The notes beneath the pieces are model-generated. The model was given only the letters and a program-made list of their open reading frames with translations, did not search any database and was not told where the DNA came from. Source: UMGS1975 sp959600905 (GTDB lineage Bacteria > Bacillota > Clostridia > Christensenellales > QAND01). From it: a DNA stretch of 64,000 nt. How positions within the stretch are numbered: position 1 is the stretch's first letter; each line of letters starts with the position of its first letter. The stretch is from positions 124,001 through 188,000 of the forward strand of contig CAUGNO010000003.1 in assembly GCA_959600905.1 (NCBI GenBank). The letters run 5' to 3'. Shown one piece after another: positions 26,569-34,762 of this stretch. The position numbers and the translations under genes are program-made.

Positions 26569-27330
26569 ATGGGATATGGGGGACTGCGCCCCAGCGAATA
26601 CCGGCGCAGACAAAAAAGGCGTAGGCAGCGGTCTGCCTTTATCCTAGTTCTTATTTTATGTGTTTTGTTCTTTTTCTTGGGACGCTGCTCTTCCTCTTCG
26701 GTATGCTTGGATGTAGTGGATCCCAGCAGCGCTCCGAGCGCCTCGCCGATAAGCAACGGCTCTGCCAACGGCAATGAGCTTTTGACGCTGGTAAACAGCA
26801 AGCACCCCCTTCCTTCCGGATGGAAAGTGAGCCTGGTACAGCTTAAAAATGGGCAATCCATCGACCGCAGAGCATATGCCGCGCTGCAAGATATGATGGA
26901 TGATGCCCGCCGCGCCGGGCTTTCTCCTCTGATATGCTCATCCTATCGCACCCGTGCAAAGCAAGAAGAGCTGCATAAAAATCAGGTGCAAAAATTTCTG
27001 TCCGAAGGATATTCGCAATCCATGGCAGAGCAAAAGGCCTCCCAGTGGGTAGCCCCGCCCGGTACCAGCGAGCATGAGCTCGGGCTTGCCGTGGACATTG
27101 TGGCAACGGATCATCAGCTTTTGGACGAAACACAAGAGCATACACCAGAGCAGAAATGGCTGATGGAAAACTGCTGGAAATATGGGTTCATCCTGCGCTA
27201 CCCTACCAGCAAAAGCAGCATCACCGGCATCGGATACGAGCCTTGGCATTATCGCTATGTCGGCAAAGACGCTGCCAAGCAGATTATGGAACAGGGCATC
27301 TGCCTGGAGGAATACTTAAACCAAGTTTAA
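26569..27330 (+). CDS. D-alanyl-D-alanine carboxypeptidase, VanY/M15B type
   Basis: 253-residue zinc peptidase that trims the terminal D-Ala from peptidoglycan stem peptides. After a basic N terminus comes one membrane segment (AFILVLILCVLFFFLG) and a Ser-rich linker. The M15B zinc and catalytic motifs are visible: SSYRTRAKQ, TSEHELGLAVDI (His, Asp) and EPWHYRYVG (Glu, His). The start at 26569 has AAAGG nine bases upstream; GTG 26548 and ATG 26560 are weaker. Last of the four-gene two-component operon. Confidence 0.9.
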   Translation: MGYGGLRPSEYRRRQKRRRQRSAFILVLILCVLFFFLGRCSSSSVCLDVVDPSSAPSASPISNGSANGNELLTLVNSKHPLPSGWKVSLVQLKNGQSIDRRAYAALQDMMDDARRAGLSPLICSSYRTRAKQEELHKNQVQKFLSEGYSQSMAEQKASQWVAPPGTSEHELGLAVDIVATDHQLLDETQEHTPEQKWLMENCWKYGFILRYPTSKSSITGIGYEPWHYRYVGKDAAKQIMEQGICLEEYLNQV

Positions 27331-27372
27331 TACCGGCCATTCTCTACCCCTATTCATCATAGGCCGGTATTG

Positions 27373-27403
27373 AAAAAACCGCTGGAACAATCCAGCGGTT
27401 TTT
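27373..27403. terminator. Bidirectional terminator
   Basis: AAAACCGCTGGA/TCCAGCGGTTTT, loop ACAA, with T run. A second inverted repeat (ATACCGGCC/GGCCGGTAT, 27330-27370) lies just before it. It ends the VanY operon and, on the other strand, the GYF-domain gene. Confidence 0.9.
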
Positions 27404-27408
27404 GATCC

Positions 27409-27807
27409 TTATCTAAAAATCGTATGCGTCTGTGTGCCCCGTCTAAGACTCAGCCCCAAGCTGCCAAAGCTCAGGCCTGCACCCAAAAGAACAAACCCCC
27501 ACAACGCACTCCAAAAGGCCAGTGGAAGGCCAATACACCCAACCGCTACACCGCCGATTAACAGCGGCCGCGCTTGACGCGGTACCGGTTGGCTCTCCGA
27601 TAAGCTGATCTGCTTTTCAAAACCGGTTTCTCCAATGGCATACCAATCATCGGTTTGCTGTTTTGCAATCTTACTGCTTCTGGAGACCCGGCCCTCCTCA
27701 ATCAGGCGAGACATTTTTTCTTGGCTTACCGGCCCTTTTACTTTCCCATTTTCAATATACAGCCACATTGGCTTTGTTCGAGTCAGGTGCTTGGCAAATG
27801 GTTTCAA
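27409..27807 (-). CDS. GYF-2/DUF4339-domain membrane protein
   Basis: 132-residue protein. Residues about 14-62 form a GYF-2 type domain (MWLYIENGKVKGPVSQEKM, DWYAIGETGF), a small peptide-binding module. Two hydrophobic segments follow at about 82-104 and 106-120. The start is TTG 27807, seven bases after AGGAGG; an ATG at residue 14 would also give the domain but lacks its own site. It stands alone. Function is unknown; such proteins are often membrane adaptors. Confidence 0.75.
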   Translation of the reverse strand: MKPFAKHLTRTKPMWLYIENGKVKGPVSQEKMSRLIEEGRVSRSSKIAKQQTDDWYAIGETGFEKQISLSESQPVPRQARPLLIGGVAVGCIGLPLAFWSALWGFVLLGAGLSFGSLGLSLRRGTQTHTIFR

Positions 27808-27838
27808 TTTATACCCTCCTTTTGCCGTTACAAGCTTG

Positions 27839-27893
27839 GGAACAATTATGTTCCTTTCTTTGTATAGTATAGCATAGAAACTCCAGAAATCAA
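27839..27893 (-). promoter_or_regulatory. Promoter and palindrome ahead of the GYF-domain gene
   Basis: Minus-strand TTGATT (27888-27893) and TATACT (27866-27871), 16-base spacer. Downstream of the -10 lies the palindrome GGAACA-ATTA-TGTTCC (27839-27854), a candidate operator. Spacing of the half sites (six bases between GAAC and GTTC) does not match the four-base spacing of a Gram-positive LexA box. Confidence 0.5.
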
Positions 27894-28301
27894 TATGCCT
27901 GATGCAAAGCCTTGTAGATTATCGAAAATCCCAGTAGCAAACATCCTATTTTTGCGTGCTCGTTCAAAAGTGTCTAGATTTATTTGCGCCATATGCGCTG
28001 TTACCTTGCCCATCTTTATATGAGCCCAAAGCGTTTTTTATGCGCAGCCTATACGCAGCAATCGAAAAACCACCCCGCCTGTTGTCAATGCCATGGCCAT
28101 CGTAGCAGCCGCCGGCAAAAAATATCCATATAAGCGCTAGGAAAGTTTGCACTGCTATGTCGGGTACCCGCTGAGAATATGCTTTTCTGCATAGAGGCTT
28201 CTGCTTTCCATATTCTTTTCCTCGTTACAACCTTTCTAAAGCGGTAAAAGCAAACGCTGCTCTTAAATTGGGTAAGCATTATGTGCAATTGCATGAAAAA
28301 T
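27894..28301. other. Intergenic stretch without a supported gene
   Basis: About 400 bases. I see no RNA gene, repeat or ribosome-site-backed reading frame. Short minus-strand frames near 28020-28140 include a hydrophobic run, possibly a gene remnant, but have no start with a site. Confidence 0.5.
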
Positions 28302-28329
28302 AAAAAAACAGCGCCAATGGCACTGTTTT
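28302..28329 (-). terminator. Terminator after the ferredoxin-type gene
   Basis: AAAACAGTGCC/GGCGCTGTTTT on the minus strand (one G-U pair), three-base loop and long T run. Located about 45 bases past the ferredoxin stop. Confidence 0.8.
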
Positions 28330-28373
28330 GCAAATCTTTGTTTTTTAGCGGGCAGGGTATGGCCCATTGGCCG

Positions 28374-29024
28374 TCATTGCCATGTTCCATCCAGGGCAAT
28401 GGTTTCCACTCGATAAGGGATCTGTTTACCGGAGTCTGCAAGCGCCTGTTGAATGATACGATCCATCCCACCGCAGCACGGCACCTCCATTCGAACCAGC
28501 GTAATATCCTTAATGTCGTTTTGCTGAAAAATTGTGCACAGCTTTTCTTCGTACGGTGCATCATCCAGCTTTGGGCATCCGATCAGCGTGATTCGTCCTT
28601 GCATAAAGGCCGTGTGAAATTCATGATAGGCATAGGCTGTACAATCTGCAGCAATGAGCAAGCGTGCCCCCTGATAATACGGCGCCTGGATGGGGGCCAG
28701 CTGAATCTGTACCGGCCACTGCATCAAAGCGCTGCCTGACGCCGGGTTTGTAATCGCTTGGCTCTGTGCGCCGGCACAGCTGCTTTGCTTGCCCATTCTC
28801 CGTTCCACAGCCGCCTGATCGTAAGCCTCCGCCTCCCTGACCTCAAAGGAGATCGCCCCTGTAGGGCAAGCCGGCAGACAATCCCCCAGGCCATCACAAT
28901 AGTCATCTCGCATCAAGGCGGCCTTTCCGCCTATCATAGCGATTGCGCCTTCATGGCATGCCTTTGCGCATAGCCCGCAACCATTGCATTTTTCTGTATC
29001 AATCTTAATGATCCTTCGTCTCAT
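28374..29024 (-). CDS. 4Fe-4S ferredoxin-type protein
   Basis: 216-residue iron-sulfur protein. The first cluster motif is CNGCGLCAKACHEG (residues about 12-25). The second is CDGLGDCLPACPTG, where the first Cys is spaced five residues from the next, an uncommon arrangement seen in a group of clostridial ferredoxins. The rest (AADCTAYAYHEFH, LIGCPKLDD, VPCCGGMDR) has more Cys and may carry a further metal site. The start MRRRIIKID at 29024 follows AAGGAGG; the frame upstream to 29102 is not used. It is divergent from the Crp/Fnr regulator. Confidence 0.88.
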   Translation of the reverse strand: MRRRIIKIDTEKCNGCGLCAKACHEGAIAMIGGKAALMRDDYCDGLGDCLPACPTGAISFEVREAEAYDQAAVERRMGKQSSCAGAQSQAITNPASGSALMQWPVQIQLAPIQAPYYQGARLLIAADCTAYAYHEFHTAFMQGRITLIGCPKLDDAPYEEKLCTIFQQNDIKDITLVRMEVPCCGGMDRIIQQALADSGKQIPYRVETIALDGTWQ

Positions 29025-29117
29025 CACTATTTCCTCCTTATTTTGCTTTTTCATCACGGATATCGTACAATACAGACAAAGGATTTTCTGTTGTTTATAC
29101 AACGAAAGAAGGGGAAA

Positions 29118-29792
29118 ATGAAAAAAATAACCGCTGCGCTTTGCGATATGCCCTTATTTAAGGGGCTCTCTGAGCCTCAGATCCAACAGGCATTGGAAAG
29201 TTTCCATGCCTATACTCGTTGTTATGATAAGGGTACTTATCTGCTCTCTTGCGGCCAAACACCGCAATTTGGCCTTGTGATTGCCGGAGAAGTACACATC
29301 ATCAAGGAGGATTTTTGGGGGCACCGCAGCCTATTGGCACAGCTAGGCCCTGGCGCGTTGTTTGGGGAATCCTTTTCCCTAAGCGCAACGCCTTCTCTTC
29401 CCGTCTCCGTTTTGGCCGGCACCCAGGTTGAAGCGCTGTTTTTTCGTCCCGATCTTTTTTTCCAACCATCCGTGGTCTCTGCCTGTTCCATTTCGCTGGT
29501 AACAAATCTGCTGCGCATCCTTGCAGAAAAAAATCAGCTGCTGACGCAGAAAATCGAGCATATCTCCAAACGCAGTCTGCGTGCAAAGCTGCTTTCCTAT
29601 CTTTCCGAGCAAGCGCAGCTGGCGCATAACAACGCGTTTACCATTCCGCTGAACCGGCAACAGCTGGCGGACTATTTGTGTGTGGATCGAAGCGCACTTT
29701 CCTCCGAGCTTAGCAAAATGCGCCAAGAAGGGCTCCTACTATTTTGGAAAAACCATTTTACACTGTTGGGTTCGGAAGTTCCTACAGCCTGA
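29118..29792 (+). CDS. Crp/Fnr-family transcriptional regulator
   Basis: 224-residue regulator. The N-terminal cyclic-nucleotide-binding-like barrel spans about 10-125 (FGLVIAGEVHIIKED, GPGALFGESFSLS), then a long dimer helix and a winged helix at about 165-215 (LNRQQLADYLCVDRSALSSELSKM). FNR-type cluster Cys spacing is not present, so oxygen sensing through an iron-sulfur cluster is not indicated. The start MKKITAALC at 29118 follows GAAGGGG. It shares a short divergent region with the ferredoxin gene, which it probably controls. Confidence 0.92.
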   Translation: MKKITAALCDMPLFKGLSEPQIQQALESFHAYTRCYDKGTYLLSCGQTPQFGLVIAGEVHIIKEDFWGHRSLLAQLGPGALFGESFSLSATPSLPVSVLAGTQVEALFFRPDLFFQPSVVSACSISLVTNLLRILAEKNQLLTQKIEHISKRSLRAKLLSYLSEQAQLAHNNAFTIPLNRQQLADYLCVDRSALSSELSKMRQEGLLLFWKNHFTLLGSEVPTA

Positions 29793-29869
29793 CCCTTTGA
29801 CAAAGATGTTGGGAAGGCACATAAAGTATGCTAGAATGAAAGGGATCAACATAAAAAGGAGCATTGAAT

Positions 29870-30844
29870 ATGAATGCAAAAACCAGGGCTTTGAACGCCA
29901 TGGAGGGGCTGTCGGTAGACCGGGTCCCCGTGATGCTTTATCGTCATTTTCCCGAACAGGATGCGGATAACTCCGTAGGCGCCTATATAAAGTGGGCCCG
30001 CGAGAGCAAGGTGGATATGCTGCTCTTGCAATGCGATGGCAATGACGGCTGCCCCATCGAAAATGTCACAGGCACCATCGAAGATTTCAAGCATCTTCAT
30101 CCCATCAAGCGCACGCATCCCTTCATTGCCCAGCAGGTTGACCGTGCCAAGCGGGTCTCGGAGGCGCTTTCCGATGAGGTCGCTGTTTTCGGTCTTCTGT
30201 ATACTGCGTTTAACAACGTGCGTAAATCCATGCGGTTGGATTTCAACGGCATGGATATGCTGTCGGCTTGGCGCAACCATCGGCAAATCGTGGAGGATGC
30301 CATTGCATTTGCTCGTGACTGCAACGATATGCTGTTGGATGCCTACAAAGAGGAAACGGCCCTGGATGGCGTCATGCTTTCTTTCCGCCGCAACCATAAG
30401 ACGTTTCAGTTTGACGAGGAAGAGTTCCGTAGGGAAATGCTGCCTCTGGATCGCCAGCTTTTGCAGCATGCCAACGAAAATTTTGCCCATAATATCATGC
30501 ACATCTGTGGGGATCTCGGGGAAAACGACCTTACGCTATGGAACGATCTCCCGTATCAGACTGTAAACTGGGATATGCACGTGGAAAAAATAGATACATT
30601 TGAAAAAGCCCGCGCCTTCTTCAAGCCAGGCACCACGCTGATGGGTGGTTTTGATCATCACCTAGGCACCCTTCTCTATACCGGCAGCAAAGAGGAGATT
30701 CAGCGCCAGACCAAAGCTTTCCTTGAAAGCGCCGGCCAGCAAAATCTCATTCTCAGCTCGGATTGCAGCATTCATTATTCTTTGCCCAGCGAACATATTC
30801 ATTGGGTCATCGAGGCTTGTGAGAGCTACGCTGCAGCACGCTGA
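29870..30844 (+). CDS. Uroporphyrinogen decarboxylase (URO-D) superfamily protein
   Basis: 324-residue TIM-barrel protein of the URO-D/MtaA group. Such proteins are often methyltransferases acting on corrinoid proteins rather than heme enzymes. Visible are RVPVMLYRH near the start, HNIMHICGDLGE (a His-x-Cys metal-type site) and MGGFDHHLGTLL, and a late ILSSDCSIHYS. The His-Cys pair HICG fits the zinc-binding methyltransferase type. The start at 29870 is eight bases after AAAGGAG. No corrinoid or heme genes are nearby, so the substrate is open. Confidence 0.85.
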   Translation: MNAKTRALNAMEGLSVDRVPVMLYRHFPEQDADNSVGAYIKWARESKVDMLLLQCDGNDGCPIENVTGTIEDFKHLHPIKRTHPFIAQQVDRAKRVSEALSDEVAVFGLLYTAFNNVRKSMRLDFNGMDMLSAWRNHRQIVEDAIAFARDCNDMLLDAYKEETALDGVMLSFRRNHKTFQFDEEEFRREMLPLDRQLLQHANENFAHNIMHICGDLGENDLTLWNDLPYQTVNWDMHVEKIDTFEKARAFFKPGTTLMGGFDHHLGTLLYTGSKEEIQRQTKAFLESAGQQNLILSSDCSIHYSLPSEHIHWVIEACESYAAAR

Positions 30845-30851
30845 TTCCAAA

Positions 30852-30894
30852 TAAAAAAAGCCTTGTAGACGATGATGCCTGCAAGGCTTTTTTG
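30852..30894. terminator. Bidirectional terminator
   Basis: AAAAAAGCCTTG/CAAGGCTTTTTT with a 16-base loop. It lies between the convergent URO-D-like and gerQ genes. Confidence 0.85.
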
Positions 30895-30900
30895 TCGTAT

Positions 30901-31275
30901 TCAGCGCCGCTGTCCTGGGTAGGAAGCATTGCGGTATGCATTGGTCTGAAAATTTCTTTGGCCAAAATTCTCCGGCCGGGTCCGTGAGTTATAGACCGTA
31001 ACAAACTTGACCGAGTATACGTCACAAATCATAAACGGGCCATTCGGTCCTTCCTGCAGGGTCATAAAATTATTGCCTACTGCGTACAAAATGCCGGAAC
31101 GCTCTACCAGATTGTTGCTGCCGATGAGAAATTCAGCCGTCACAAAATAGCCGATGCTCTTGGCCAATACCTCTGAAAATGATTCGGCATAAAACTCAGA
31201 GGTCGTGTTGGCCTGTTGTCCCTCATAACCTGGATTCTTCATTAAATCATCCAAAATCTGCGGATCTACCTCCAT
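30901..31275 (-). CDS. gerQ: Spore coat protein GerQ
   Basis: 124-residue protein matching the GerQ (YwdL) family of spore coat proteins needed for CwlJ localisation and germination. The central conserved block reads FVTAEFLIGSNNLVERSG and GPFMICDVYSVKFVTVY in pieces. The C terminus is Arg/Asn-rich. The start at 31275 follows AAAGGAG. It lies 23 bases after cwlJ on the same strand, the same order as in Bacillus, so the pair is probably one sporulation-time operon. Confidence 0.92.
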   Translation of the reverse strand: MEVDPQILDDLMKNPGYEGQQANTTSEFYAESFSEVLAKSIGYFVTAEFLIGSNNLVERSGILYAVGNNFMTLQEGPNGPFMICDVYSVKFVTVYNSRTRPENFGQRNFQTNAYRNASYPGQRR

Positions 31276-31298
31276 GGCAACTCTCTCCTTTCTCTCTT

Positions 31299-31739
31299 CT
31301 ATGTCTCATTGTATGCTTCTGTGGGGTTATAGAAGCAGTGGTCTCCGATTCTTGTGACAAAATACCCCACCTTGCTGGGGAAGTTTTCCTTGCAGGTAGG
31401 GCTGTATGGGTTGAAAAACCACAGGGCCTGCCCCAGATTCAGCAGCCGGTTGCCCGCAATGGCCCAGTCCGCAATATCATAATGAATTTGTTCTGGGCGC
31501 ATATTGTATATGTTTTGCGGGTTATACCGCCCACGTTCTGTTTCAGAGGCGCATACAAACTGTCCCGGCTGAAAGATGATATTGCGGAGGCTGCCCTGGC
31601 CTACGCGTGCATACTCTCCCGTAGTTGCATTGACACGGTTCATCACAACGCTGGCCACCGCCCTCATTCCGTTGTCTCCTTCTCCTCCGGCTTCACACTG
31701 GATCAAGCGCGCAAATAATTCCCTATCCGTAAACGGCAT
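31299..31739 (-). CDS. cwlJ: Spore cortex-lytic cell-wall hydrolase CwlJ
   Basis: 146-residue protein of the SleB/CwlJ hydrolase family. It has LIQCEAGGEGDNGMRAVASVVMNRV in segments near the N terminus (catalytic Glu in CEAGGEG) and QALWFFNPYSPTC later. There is no signal peptide, as in Bacillus CwlJ. It degrades spore cortex peptidoglycan during germination. The start at 31739 follows GGAGAGGGG. Adjacent gerQ supports the assignment over SleB. Confidence 0.93.
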   Translation of the reverse strand: MPFTDRELFARLIQCEAGGEGDNGMRAVASVVMNRVNATTGEYARVGQGSLRNIIFQPGQFVCASETERGRYNPQNIYNMRPEQIHYDIADWAIAGNRLLNLGQALWFFNPYSPTCKENFPSKVGYFVTRIGDHCFYNPTEAYNET

Positions 31740-31901
31740 GTTTTTTCCCCTCTCCCTTGCACCTTATGAACCAAAGCAGCATTTTATGCATCCCTTTCTT
31801 TCCCGATCCTATGCCTGTTCTTCCTTCTATCCGGAAAAGGTTGATAAACCGATAATTTTGCGAGTATAATGGAACAAATCATATGAAGGAGCGGAAAAGC
31901 A

Positions 31902-33278
31902 TTGTCTAGCTCATTTACACTGAAAAAAGGACAACACCTGCATTTCATCGGCATTGGCGGTTGCAGCATGAACGGTCTGGCGATGATCATGCATCATCAG
32001 GGATATACCGTAACCGGTTCGGATCGCGTTGCGTCCGCGTTTACCGATCATCTGGAAAGTCTTGGCATCAAGGTATATATCGGCCATGAAGCCAGCCAAA
32101 TTGAAGGGGCGGACGCCATTGTATACAGCGCTGCCATCAAGCCAACCAACCCGGAAATGGCCGCTGCCTTGGCAAAGGGCATGCCTACCATAGAGCGTTC
32201 TGTTTTGCTCGGTATGATCTCCGGCCACTTTGAAGAGGTTGTCGGCATTGCCGGCTGCCACGGCAAAACCACCATCACCTCCATGCTGGGCTTGGTTTTA
32301 TTAAAAGCACAAAAGGATCCTACCATCCATGTAGGGGGAGAGGTAGAGTTTTTAACAGGCGGTACGCGCGTAGGGCATAGCGCATTGTTTGTTACCGAAG
32401 CATGCGAATATGTTCGCAGCTTTCTTACACTGCATCCGACCATCGAAGTCATCAACAACATTGATGACGATCATTTAGACTGTTATAAGGATATAGACGA
32501 GATTGCTTCTGTGTTCGATGAGTTTATTCATCTTATGCCAAAAACCGGCGTGTTTGTTGCCAATATTGAGGACTGGCGCGTAGCTGAGTTGGTAAAGGCC
32601 TGTCCAGTGCGCACCGTGACCTATGCCTTGGACGAAAAGGCGGATTATCAAGCACAGCATATCGAGTATGACGATTATGGTCATCCTTGCTTTACGGTGT
32701 TGGATCACGGGAAGCCAGTGCAGAAGATCCAGTTGGGCGTGCCTGGCCGGCATAACGTACAAAATGCACTGGCCGCCATCGCGGTCGCGCGCCAGCTGGG
32801 CGTACCATACGATTGCATTGCCGATGCACTGGCCGAATACCGGCTGGTAGCGCGCAGGTTCGAGTTCTTTGGCGAAAAGGATGGCGTAAAGCTGTTTCAC
32901 GATTACGCCCATCATCCCAGTGAGATCCGCGCCTGTTTACAGGCAGCCAAGCAGATGCCACACAAAAAGCTTTGGTGCATTTTCCAGTGCAATTCCTATA
33001 CGCGGGCAAAAACTTTAATGGAAAAATACGGAAAATGCTTTGAGGACGCCGATGAGGTTCTAGTGCCGGATATCTATCCGGGGCGGGATATTGATACCGG
33101 CATTGTACATGCCAGGGATCTCGTAGCAGAAATTGCAAAAAACGGTACAAAGGTAGAATACCTGCCTACCTTTGAAGAGATTCGGGACTATCTGCATGCG
33201 CATTGGCAGTCCGGCGATCTTGTCGTTGCCGTAGGGTCTGGTGACGTATTCAAAAAGGTACGCATTGTATTGGAATAA
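31902..33278 (+). CDS. murC: UDP-N-acetylmuramate-L-alanine ligase
   Basis: 458-residue cytoplasmic ligase that adds the first L-Ala to UDP-MurNAc using ATP. Motifs: HFIGIGGCSMNGLA (UDP-binding loop), GCHGKTTITSML (ATP loop, residue about 118), EACEYVRSF, and HDYAHHPSEIRA near 330. Length is typical. The start is TTG 31902 with GAAGGAG upstream; no ATG fits as well, since the family N terminus begins immediately. Single gene, promoter and terminator of its own. Confidence 0.96.
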   Translation: MSSSFTLKKGQHLHFIGIGGCSMNGLAMIMHHQGYTVTGSDRVASAFTDHLESLGIKVYIGHEASQIEGADAIVYSAAIKPTNPEMAAALAKGMPTIERSVLLGMISGHFEEVVGIAGCHGKTTITSMLGLVLLKAQKDPTIHVGGEVEFLTGGTRVGHSALFVTEACEYVRSFLTLHPTIEVINNIDDDHLDCYKDIDEIASVFDEFIHLMPKTGVFVANIEDWRVAELVKACPVRTVTYALDEKADYQAQHIEYDDYGHPCFTVLDHGKPVQKIQLGVPGRHNVQNALAAIAVARQLGVPYDCIADALAEYRLVARRFEFFGEKDGVKLFHDYAHHPSEIRACLQAAKQMPHKKLWCIFQCNSYTRAKTLMEKYGKCFEDADEVLVPDIYPGRDIDTGIVHARDLVAEIAKNGTKVEYLPTFEEIRDYLHAHWQSGDLVVAVGSGDVFKKVRIVLE

Positions 33279-33304
33279 AAAAAGCAGCTACGGCTGCTTT
33301 TTTT
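33277..33304 (+). terminator. murC terminator
   Basis: AAAAAAAGCAGC/GCTGCTTTTTTT with a four-base loop, right at the murC stop. Confidence 0.9.
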
Positions 33305-33419
33305 ATTGGGGATCATGCATGTTTAGCTCGTTTTTTCTTGATTTTTAAGTATAGGACTTGTTTCATTAGACAAAATAAGGTATGTTCAGAAGAGACTTAC
33401 TATAAAGGAGGATCTAGCC

Positions 33420-34558
33420 ATGAATGCGCGTGATGTACGCAAAATCGCAAGCTGTGCACTGTATGTAGGCGTTCTTTTGATCCTATTTGTTTTTTTTTAG
33501 ATAATTTCTCTAGCGTTCTTGCCTTTATCGGCAAGGTGTTCAATGTTCTATTTCCCTTTGTCTTAGCATTTGTTATGGCCTATCTGTTAAATCGGCCAAT
33601 GATGTTTTTTGAAAAGCTCCTCTCCAAAACCAAGCTGCCCAAAAAGGTAGTTCGTGCGCTTTCCGTTGCCATCGTGTATGTGCTGGTCATCGGCGTTTTG
33701 GTATTTTTAATCATTTCCATCGTGCCGCAACTCATTGAAAGCATTACCACGGTGATAGACCGCTTTCCGCAGTACGTCGGCGGCATCAATGAAACGCTGA
33801 ACTCCGTGCTGTCTCATTGGAATATCACCCCGGATAAGATTACGGAAATCGCCAGTAGCTTAACCGAGCTGGGTGAAAAGGTTTTGGAATCTTTCGGGTT
33901 GATCTCCATTTCTCTAGCCTCCGTTATGCAGAATATTACCAACAGCGCCATCAATTTTTTACTGGCATTGTTGTTGTCCGTGTATGTTTTATATGGGAAA
34001 GAAAATTTCGTGCGGCAGTCCAAAAAAATCCTGTATTGGATTCTGCCAGAATCTAAAGGGGATCTAACGCTGCTGATTCTGCATAACGCCAACACAATGT
34101 TTTCCATGTTTATCAATAGTAAGCTGTTTACCTCTCTGCTGGTAGCTGTGGTCATCTTTGTGGTGTGTTCTATTTTTGGCGTTCCCTATGCGTTGCTGCT
34201 ATGCCTGATCATGGGCATCTTTAACCTCATACCGTTTTTTGGGCCGATTGTGGGCGGCATCATTTGTTTGCTGCTTCTCTTGGTCTTTAGTCCCGGGCAT
34301 TTCTTGTTGTTCCTCATTACCGTATTCATCGTGCAGGCGGTGGAGGGCAACCTGCTGATCCCTTGGCTATGCGGCAACAAGATGGGCCTATCCGCATTTT
34401 GGGTCATGTTCGGCATCCTGGTCGGCGGCGGGTTCTTCGGCGTTGTAGGCATGTTCCTGGGCGTTCCGTTGATGGCCGTATTGTATTCGCTGTTTTCCTT
34501 TATTGTAGAGATTGGCTTGGAAAACAAACGAGTCAGCCCAGACAAAATGGACGATTGA
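33420..34558 (+). pseudogene. AI-2E/YdiK-family transporter, interrupted at a nine-T run
   Basis: Polytopic membrane protein of the AI-2 exporter (UPF0118) family. The start ATG at 33420 follows AAAGGAGG and gives MNARDVRKIASCALYVGV then FVFF and TAG inside TTTTTTTTTAG (T run 33490-33498). The main part (RPMMFFEKLL, then GIFNLIPFFGPIVGG and GGGFFGVVGMFLGVPLMAVLY) follows in another frame. One extra T restores a single 379-residue frame with the expected DNFSSVLAFIGKVFNVLFPF join. It is either a real contingency or slippage site, a mutation, or a homopolymer sequencing error. The family exports or tolerates small molecules; cargo unknown. Confidence 0.88.
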
Positions 34559-34577
34559 GCCAAACATTTTATCTATG

Positions 34578-34606
34578 AACAGCACGCTATATAGCGTGCT
34601 GTTTTG
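34578..34606 (+). terminator. Terminator after the AI-2E-family gene
   Basis: Perfect palindrome AACAGCACGCTAT/ATAGCGTGCTGTT followed by T run, 20 bases after the stop. Confidence 0.9.
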
Positions 34607-34762
34607 ATTTCTTCGGTTTTTTCTCTTTTTCATTTCAAAACTCTGTACTTTTATGGTATGATACTTTTATTCAAAAGCCGGTATGCAAACGCTGGGCCAT
34701 TTGGTCTTTCTTGTTTGCTTTCCTCATATAGAATCCCATCGGAAAATCTTTAGGAGGCATCT

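Noticed and set aside
27839..27854. GGAACA/TGTTCC palindrome as a LexA box
   Set aside because: Firmicute LexA boxes have four bases between GAAC and GTTC; here there are six.
27964..28564. Small minus-strand frames in the gap after the GYF gene
   Set aside because: No ribosome site, no family-like motif and unusual composition; kept as an empty stretch.
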